NCBI GenBank assembly: GCA_900544275.1
Contig: UQUU01000003.1
Location: 203,467-267,466, forward strand
DNA: 64,000 bases
Direction: 5' to 3'
DNA from: an uncultured Succiniclasticum sp.
GTDB lineage: Bacteria > Bacillota > Negativicutes > Acidaminococcales > Acidaminococcaceae
Shown: piece by piece, positions 59,580 through 64,000 of the stretch
Layout: every line of letters begins with the position of its first letter
How positions within the stretch are numbered: position 1 is the first letter of the stretch
Program-made: the position numbers and the translations under genes
Notes under the pieces: model-generated
What the model was told of the DNA's origin: nothing
Database searches by the model: none
What the model saw: the letters and a program-made list of their open reading frames with translations, nothing else

Positions 59580-60521
59580 ATGAATATTGTAGAAGAGATA
59601 TTGAAGCAAAATCGTCTTGCTCTTGCGAAAGGTATTACTGCCGTAGAAAACGAGTATGATAATGCGATTGATATTATGTCCCGGATTTACTCTCATACCG
59701 GTCGCGCGTATGTAATTGGTATTACAGGCCCTCCCGGTGCCGGTAAATCTACTCTGACTGATAAAGTTGCGAAAGAATTCCGTAAACGTGGAAAAACAGT
59801 TGGCATTGTGGCTATCGACCCCACAAGTCCGTATACCGGCGGTGCGATTTTAGGTGACCGTATCCGCATGATGGATTTAACAATGGATTCCGGCATTTTC
59901 ATTCGTTCAATGGCTACCCGTGGAAGCTTGGGCGGTTTGTCCCAAAAAGCGGGAGATGCGGTAAAGCTGATGGATGCGTTCGGTATGGATGTGATCCTGG
60001 TTGAGACCGTTGGTGTCGGTCAATCCGAAGTTGATATTGTTAAGACAGCAGATACCACGATGGTCGTTGTGATTCCCGGCATGGGTGATGATATTCAGGC
60101 CATCAAAGCAGGTATTCTGGAAATCGGCGACCTGATTACCATTAACAAGGCAGATCGTGAAGGTGTCGATAAGCTTAACATTGAAATGGAAATGATGTTA
60201 GAATTAAACAACGAAAAAAATGCCGGTTGGCGGCCCCCCATTAATCGGACTGTGGCCAACAAGGATCAGGGTGTGGACAAGGTAGTCGATTCAATCTTGG
60301 CACATCAGCAATTCCTGACTGAGACCGGCAAATTGGCAGATATCCGCAAAGCCCGTATTAAATCGGAAGTTACGGATATGGTCAATAATCGTGTTAATCG
60401 TTATATAGATGCAAATATAGTTCGTACTTCTGAGTTTCAAGAGACGGTTGAAAAACTGCAGAAGAGAGAAATTGAGCCGTATACCGTAGTTTCTTCCATT
60501 GTTTCAAAGGTGCTGAAATAA
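59580..60521 (+). CDS. meaB: MeaB-type GTPase, methylmalonyl-CoA mutase chaperone
   Basis: 313 residues. G3E GTPase with Walker A GPPGAGKST (50-58), DPTSPYTGGAILGDRIRM, ETVGVGQSE and the NKAD base motif. Gates cofactor loading and protects the mutase from inactivation. Location directly after the mutase subunits supports this over a role in another B12 enzyme. Confidence 0.95.
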   Translation: MNIVEEILKQNRLALAKGITAVENEYDNAIDIMSRIYSHTGRAYVIGITGPPGAGKSTLTDKVAKEFRKRGKTVGIVAIDPTSPYTGGAILGDRIRMMDLTMDSGIFIRSMATRGSLGGLSQKAGDAVKLMDAFGMDVILVETVGVGQSEVDIVKTADTTMVVVIPGMGDDIQAIKAGILEIGDLITINKADREGVDKLNIEMEMMLELNNEKNAGWRPPINRTVANKDQGVDKVVDSILAHQQFLTETGKLADIRKARIKSEVTDMVNNRVNRYIDANIVRTSEFQETVEKLQKREIEPYTVVSSIVSKVLK

Positions 60522-60571
60522 ATTCTGCGCCATGAATAGAAATATTTAATTTTTACAGGAGGAGATTTATT

Positions 60572-60988
60572 ATGTTTAAAGTTATTTGTGTTGACCATGT
60601 TGGTATCGCTTGTAAAGATCTGGACGTTTCCAAAAAGTTCTACACCGAAGTTCTGGGCCTGGAATGCACCGGTGAAGAAGATGTTCCTGAGCAGGGCGTT
60701 AAGACCGTATTTATTAAATGCGGCGAAACTCTGATCGAGTTACTGGTTGACATTACTGAAAATAACGATGGCCCTATCGGCAAATACATTGCGAAAAACG
60801 GCCAGGGCATTCAGCATATGGCTCTGCGCGTTGACGACATCAAAGCTGCTATTGCCGGCGTACAGGAAGCTGGCGGCAGAATGATCGATAAAGAACCCCG
60901 CGGCGGTGCCGGCGGAATGGACATTGCTTTCATTCATCCGAAATCTGTAGGCATCCTGTTGGAACTCTGTGCTCCTCACAAAGCATAA
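60572..60988 (+). CDS. mce: Methylmalonyl-CoA epimerase
   Basis: 138 residues, VOC-fold. Metal ligands are placed as in the family: His9 (VDHVGIA), a His in GIQHMALRVDD and Glu near the C-terminus (ILLELCAP). Interconverts (R)- and (S)-methylmalonyl-CoA so that the mutase product can be decarboxylated. AGGAGGA precedes the ATG. Confidence 0.96.
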   Translation: MFKVICVDHVGIACKDLDVSKKFYTEVLGLECTGEEDVPEQGVKTVFIKCGETLIELLVDITENNDGPIGKYIAKNGQGIQHMALRVDDIKAAIAGVQEAGGRMIDKEPRGGAGGMDIAFIHPKSVGILLELCAPHKA

Positions 60989-61016
60989 GCGGCGCGTGAT
61001 TGTATAGTTAACCCTG

Positions 61017-61056
61017 ATTACACTTCCGCCCGTCAAAAATACGGGCGGAATGTAAT
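61017..61056 (+). other. Intercistronic hairpin between epimerase and decarboxylase alpha genes
   Basis: TTCCGCCCGT/ACGGGCGGAA 10-bp GC-rich stem extended by ATTAC/GTAAT, 7-nt loop, no T-run. Confidence 0.7.
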
Positions 61057-61098
61057 ATAAATTTTAGTTCTCCCAATAATTTATGGAGGTGTCAGAAT

Positions 61099-62631
61099 TT
61101 GACTACTCAAGCAAAAATTGAGAAAATGCTCAAAAAGTCCGAAGTAATTCTGGGTGCCGGTGGCCCTAAGGCTGTTGAAAAACAGCATGCCAAAGGCAAA
61201 ATGACTGCCCGTGAAAGAATTGCTGCTTTGTTGGATGAAGGTTCTTTTGTTGAACTGGACCGTTTCGTTCATCATCGCTGCACTAACTTCGGTCAGGACA
61301 AAAAGGATCTGCCCGGTGAAGGCGTAACTACCGGTTACGGCACTGTTGACGGACGTCTGGTTTATGTATTTGCGCAGGACTTTACCGTTGAAGGCGGTTC
61401 TTTGGGCGAAATGCATGCAAACAAGATTGCCAAAGTTCAGCAGTTAGGCCTGAAGATGGGTGCTCCCGTTGTTGGCTTAAACGATTCCGGCGGAGCTCGT
61501 ATCCAGGAAGCTATTGACGCTCTGGGCGGCTACGGCAAATTGTTCTTCAACAACACCATTTCTTCCGGCGTTATCCCCCAGATCTCCGCTATCATGGGAC
61601 CCTCTGCCGGCGGCGCTGTTTACAGCCCGGCTCTGACGGACTTCATCTACATGGTAAAGGACACTTCCAAAATGTTCATTACCGGTCCTGCAGTTGTTAA
61701 ATCCGTTACCGGTGAAGATGTGACCCAGGAACAGTTGGGCGGCGCTATGACCCACAACTCCCGTTCTGGTGTTGCTAACTTTGCTGCGGAAGACGACGCT
61801 GACTGCATCCAGCAGATCCGTTATCTGTTAAGTTTCCTGCCTTCCAACAACATGGAAAGCGCTCCGATCGTGGATACCGGCGATGATCCGACCCGTACGG
61901 ACGAAGCTTTGAACAGCATCTGCCCGGACAACAGCAATGCTCCGTATGATATGTACGAAGTAATTAAATCCATCGTAGATAATGGTGAATTCTATGAAAA
62001 CCAGAAATACTGGGCTCAGAACATCATTACCTGCTTCGCGCGTCTGGATGGCGAAACGATTGGTATTATTGCTAACCAGCCTAAAGTAATGGCCGGCTGC
62101 CTGGATATCAACGCTTCTGATAAATCTTCTCGCTTCATCCGTTTCTGTGACGCATTTAACATTCCTCTTCTGAACCTGGTTGACGTTCCCGGCTTTTTGC
62201 CCGGCACTGTACAGGAATACGGCGGAATCATCCGTCATGGCGCAAAGATGTTGTATGCTTATTCTGAAGCTACAGTTCCCAAGATCACTTTAATCACCCG
62301 TAAAGCTTACGGCGGTTCTTATCTGGCAATGTGCTCCCAGGAACTGGGTGCCGATCAGGTTATTGCCTGGCCGACCGCTGAAATCGCTGTTATGGGACCG
62401 GCCGGTGCTGCTAACATTATCTTCAAAAAGGAAGAACCCGAACAGAAGAAAAAGAGCACCGAAGAGTATGTTGAAAAATTCGCTACCCCGTATGTTGCAG
62501 CTGAACGCGGCATGGTTGATATCATCATTGAACCGAAAAACAGCCGTCCGACCGTTATCAATGCTCTGCACATGCTGGAAACTAAACGCGAATCCCGTCC
62601 GTCTAAACGCCATGGCAATATTCCGTTGTAA
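61099..62631 (+). CDS. mmdA: Methylmalonyl-CoA decarboxylase alpha subunit (carboxyltransferase)
   Basis: 510 residues, full length for the acyl-CoA carboxyltransferase family. Two crotonase-like halves with GYGTVDGRLVYVFAQDFTVEGGSLGE, NDSGGARIQEAIDALGGYG, GPSAGGAVYSPALTDF, and later VDVPGFLPGTVQEYGGIIRHGAK and AYGGSYLAM. Transfers the carboxyl group of (S)-methylmalonyl-CoA to biotin on the gamma subunit. The start is TTG 61099, eight bases after GGAGGT; no ATG is available near it. Confidence 0.96.
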   Translation: MTTQAKIEKMLKKSEVILGAGGPKAVEKQHAKGKMTARERIAALLDEGSFVELDRFVHHRCTNFGQDKKDLPGEGVTTGYGTVDGRLVYVFAQDFTVEGGSLGEMHANKIAKVQQLGLKMGAPVVGLNDSGGARIQEAIDALGGYGKLFFNNTISSGVIPQISAIMGPSAGGAVYSPALTDFIYMVKDTSKMFITGPAVVKSVTGEDVTQEQLGGAMTHNSRSGVANFAAEDDADCIQQIRYLLSFLPSNNMESAPIVDTGDDPTRTDEALNSICPDNSNAPYDMYEVIKSIVDNGEFYENQKYWAQNIITCFARLDGETIGIIANQPKVMAGCLDINASDKSSRFIRFCDAFNIPLLNLVDVPGFLPGTVQEYGGIIRHGAKMLYAYSEATVPKITLITRKAYGGSYLAMCSQELGADQVIAWPTAEIAVMGPAGAANIIFKKEEPEQKKKSTEEYVEKFATPYVAAERGMVDIIIEPKNSRPTVINALHMLETKRESRPSKRHGNIPL

Positions 62632-62684
62632 TTTACCGCGGATTTTGTCTGACGCTTATTAAACAGTTAAAAGAGGTGAAATAA

Positions 62685-63035
62685 ATGGGTCCTGTAACCG
62701 AGAATCCTTTTCTGGTTGCAATCATCAACATGGTCGTCGTATTCGGCGTATTGATCGTCCTGGGCGTCCTGATGCATGTAATCGAAATGATCGATCCCAC
62801 TAAAAAAAAAGTAACATCTAAGGCGGCTGCTCCGGCTGCTGCTGTTGCTGCTCCGGCTGCTGCTGTTGCTGCTCCGGCTGCGAAGGATAACAGTGAAGAA
62901 ATCGCAGCCGTAATTGCTGCTGCTGTTGCCGCTGCCGGCGGTTCCGAAAATGTTGCGATGCTGCGCATTGCCAACAAAGCTGCTGCCTGGACGATTAATG
63001 CCCGTGCAGAAGCCATTCAGGCTTGCAAACCCTGA
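62685..63035 (+). CDS. mmdD: Methylmalonyl-CoA decarboxylase delta subunit (OadG family)
   Basis: 116 residues. One N-terminal membrane helix (about 12-34), a charged segment, an Ala/Pro-rich linker and a C-terminal helical domain ending IANKAAAWTINARAEAI. The linker DNA is a 21-bp tandem repeat (AAPAAAV per unit). Holds the complex together and anchors it at the membrane. The mmdE subunit known from Veillonella is not seen. Confidence 0.88.
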   Translation: MGPVTENPFLVAIINMVVVFGVLIVLGVLMHVIEMIDPTKKKVTSKAAAPAAAVAAPAAAVAAPAAKDNSEEIAAVIAAAVAAAGGSENVAMLRIANKAAAWTINARAEAIQACKP

Positions 63036-63106
63036 GACTTTGCGGCTGACTTTATTTAGTCACGGATTATAACCTTATAAAAAATTTTGAGGGAGGATTT
63101 TTATCC

Positions 63107-63490
63107 ATGAAAGCTTATACTATCACCGTTAACGGTACTGCATATGATGTAGAAGTTACAGAAAAAGGCGGCGCTGTTGCTGCCGCTCCGAAAGCTGCTC
63201 CGGCCGCTGCTCCTGCACCGGCTCCGGCTGCCGCTCCGAAAGCCGCTCCGGCTCCGGCTGCTGCCCCTGTTGCTGCAGGCGCAACCACCGTTGCTGCTCC
63301 GATGCCCGGCAAAGTGCTGAGCGTAAACGTAAAAGCCGGCGATGCTGTTAAATCCGGCGACGTTCTGCTGATTTTGGAAGCTATGAAAATGCAGAACGAA
63401 ATTATGGCTCCGGCTGACGGCACTGTGGCAGACGTTCGCGTTTCCGCAGGTTCCACCGTTAACACCGGCGACGTAATGGTTGTAATGTAA
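63107..63490 (+). CDS. mmdC: Methylmalonyl-CoA decarboxylase gamma subunit (biotin carrier)
   Basis: 127 residues. Short N-terminal strand region, a long Ala/Pro linker (about 23-58) acting as a flexible arm, and a biotinyl domain with the biotin-accepting lysine in EAMKM (Lys94). Ferries the carboxyl group from the alpha subunit to the beta subunit. Confidence 0.95.
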   Translation: MKAYTITVNGTAYDVEVTEKGGAVAAAPKAAPAAAPAPAPAAAPKAAPAPAAAPVAAGATTVAAPMPGKVLSVNVKAGDAVKSGDVLLILEAMKMQNEIMAPADGTVADVRVSAGSTVNTGDVMVVM

Positions 63491-63533
63491 TTTAACAAAC
63501 AACACAAGTAAACTAAAACCATACTGCCAATGA

Positions 63534-63568
63534 TTCGATGGTTTCCCACACTGCGGGAGACCATCGAA
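63534..63568 (+). other. Hairpin between gamma and beta decarboxylase genes
   Basis: TTCGATGG/CCATCGAA extended by CCC/GGG around a 7-nt loop. Confidence 0.65.
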
Positions 63569-63580
63569 AAAGGCAGCAAG

Positions 63581-63606
63581 GGGTAAACGTCTCATTACCC
63601 TTTTTT
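63581..63606 (+). terminator. Possible internal terminator before mmdB
   Basis: GGGTAA/TTACCC 6-bp stem with an 8-nt loop followed by TTTTTT. Only a partial stop is expected because mmdB continues the complex. Confidence 0.55.
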
Positions 63607-63644
63607 GTTGTACCTAAAATTTAAAATTGAGTGGAGGACTTTAA

Positions 63645-64000
63645 ATGGACGCTCTTATCGTATCACTTCAGTCTGTATGGGCTGATTCCGGCTTTCAGGG
63701 TCTGACCGGCGGTAATGCGATTATGATACTCGTTGGTTTGATTCTGTTATACCTGGCTATTGCCAAAGGGTTTGAACCTTTGCTGTTGTCCAATATCGCC
63801 TTTGGCTGCTTGCTGGGCAATATTCCCAAGACCGGCTTCTTTACGGAACCCGGCGTAATGCAGGTTATTTTGTTCGGTATTCATAATGAAGTATTCCCCC
63901 CGTTAATTTTTATGGGCGTTGGTGCAATGACTGACTTCGGTCCGTTGATTGCAAACCCGAAGACTTTGTTATTAGGCGCTGCCGCACAGGCCGGCGTATT
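63645..64000 (+). CDS. mmdB: Methylmalonyl-CoA decarboxylase beta subunit, 5' part
   Basis: The window ends inside this gene; about 118 codons are present. The visible part has the OadB/MmdB opening: a first hydrophobic helix (AIMILVGLILLYLAIAKGFEPLLL), SNIAFGCLLGN, and PPLIFMGVGAMTDFGPLIANP. The beta subunit is the integral-membrane Na+ pump that decarboxylates carboxybiotin. Start ATG 63645 with GGAGGA upstream. Confidence 0.93.
   Translation, partial: MDALIVSLQSVWADSGFQGLTGGNAIMILVGLILLYLAIAKGFEPLLLSNIAFGCLLGNIPKTGFFTEPGVMQVILFGIHNEVFPPLIFMGVGAMTDFGPLIANPKTLLLGAAAQAGV

Overview
This window looks like a chromosomal segment of an anaerobic, propionate-forming bacterium of the Negativicutes (Firmicutes with an outer membrane), most plausibly an Acidaminococcaceae/Phascolarctobacterium-like succinate user. 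This is inferred from gene content, not from a search. The evidence is a succinate-to-propionate operon ending in a Na+-pumping methylmalonyl-CoA decarboxylase, a DcuC-type C4-dicarboxylate carrier, pyruvate:ferredoxin oxidoreductase, oxygen-sensitive-type serine dehydratase, an O-antigen-ligase-like protein beside Firmicutes markers (recR-bofA, walJ-htrA-rlmH, T-box valS, PerR), and strong AGGAGG-type ribosome sites. Gene density is high. I saw no prophage, insertion sequence or CRISPR array.

Layout. 1-5.5 kb: recR end, bofA, a NUDIX hydrolase with a large insert, an LCP protein, tex (minus) and a PerR/Fur regulator. 5.7-9.3 kb: deoC, walJ, htrA, rlmH. 9.4-14.4 kb: an OFA-type transporter under a ZTP riboswitch (minus), a polar amino acid ABC transporter, larE. 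14.4-22 kb: two tRNAs, lgt, two AGCS amino acid symporters, dcuC and a PepT-like peptidase. 22-26.6 kb: exported pentapeptide-repeat protein, HAD phosphatase, DUF190 protein, two proteins of unknown function, two universal stress proteins. 26.7-33.7 kb: CorA, sdaAB/sdaAA, four tRNAs, a divergent DAACS-like symporter, an unknown gene and a MocR regulator. 33.8-39.3 kb: nifJ, a Na/Pi symporter, tRNA-Gly. 39.4-47.6 kb: tig, clpP, clpX, lon, a flavoprotein, engB. 47.6-55.2 kb: an apparently orphan cobalamin-riboswitch RNA, a CDF transporter, T-box valS, folC preceded by a 15-bp tandem repeat, and an O-antigen-ligase-like protein.

55.4-64 kb is the metabolic core: succinate CoA-transferase, methylmalonyl-CoA mutase as separate large and small (B12-binding) subunits, MeaB GTPase, epimerase, and decarboxylase subunits alpha, delta, gamma and (cut by the window) beta. 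Succinate is activated with CoA from propionyl-CoA, rearranged to methylmalonyl-CoA, epimerised and decarboxylated to propionyl-CoA while Na+ is exported. DcuC could supply succinate. PFOR, serine dehydratase, the peptidase and the amino acid transporters fit pyruvate and amino acid fermentation feeding the same energy economy.

The most notable signals outside the genes are the B12 aptamer with a consensus promoter and terminator but no evident downstream gene, the ZTP riboswitch on an OFA-family transporter, the folC tandem repeat, the MocR operator-like repeats, and stable hairpins at several gene junctions of the propionate operon. Coordinates and motifs were read by eye. Family assignments rest on recognised motifs and were not checked by database search.
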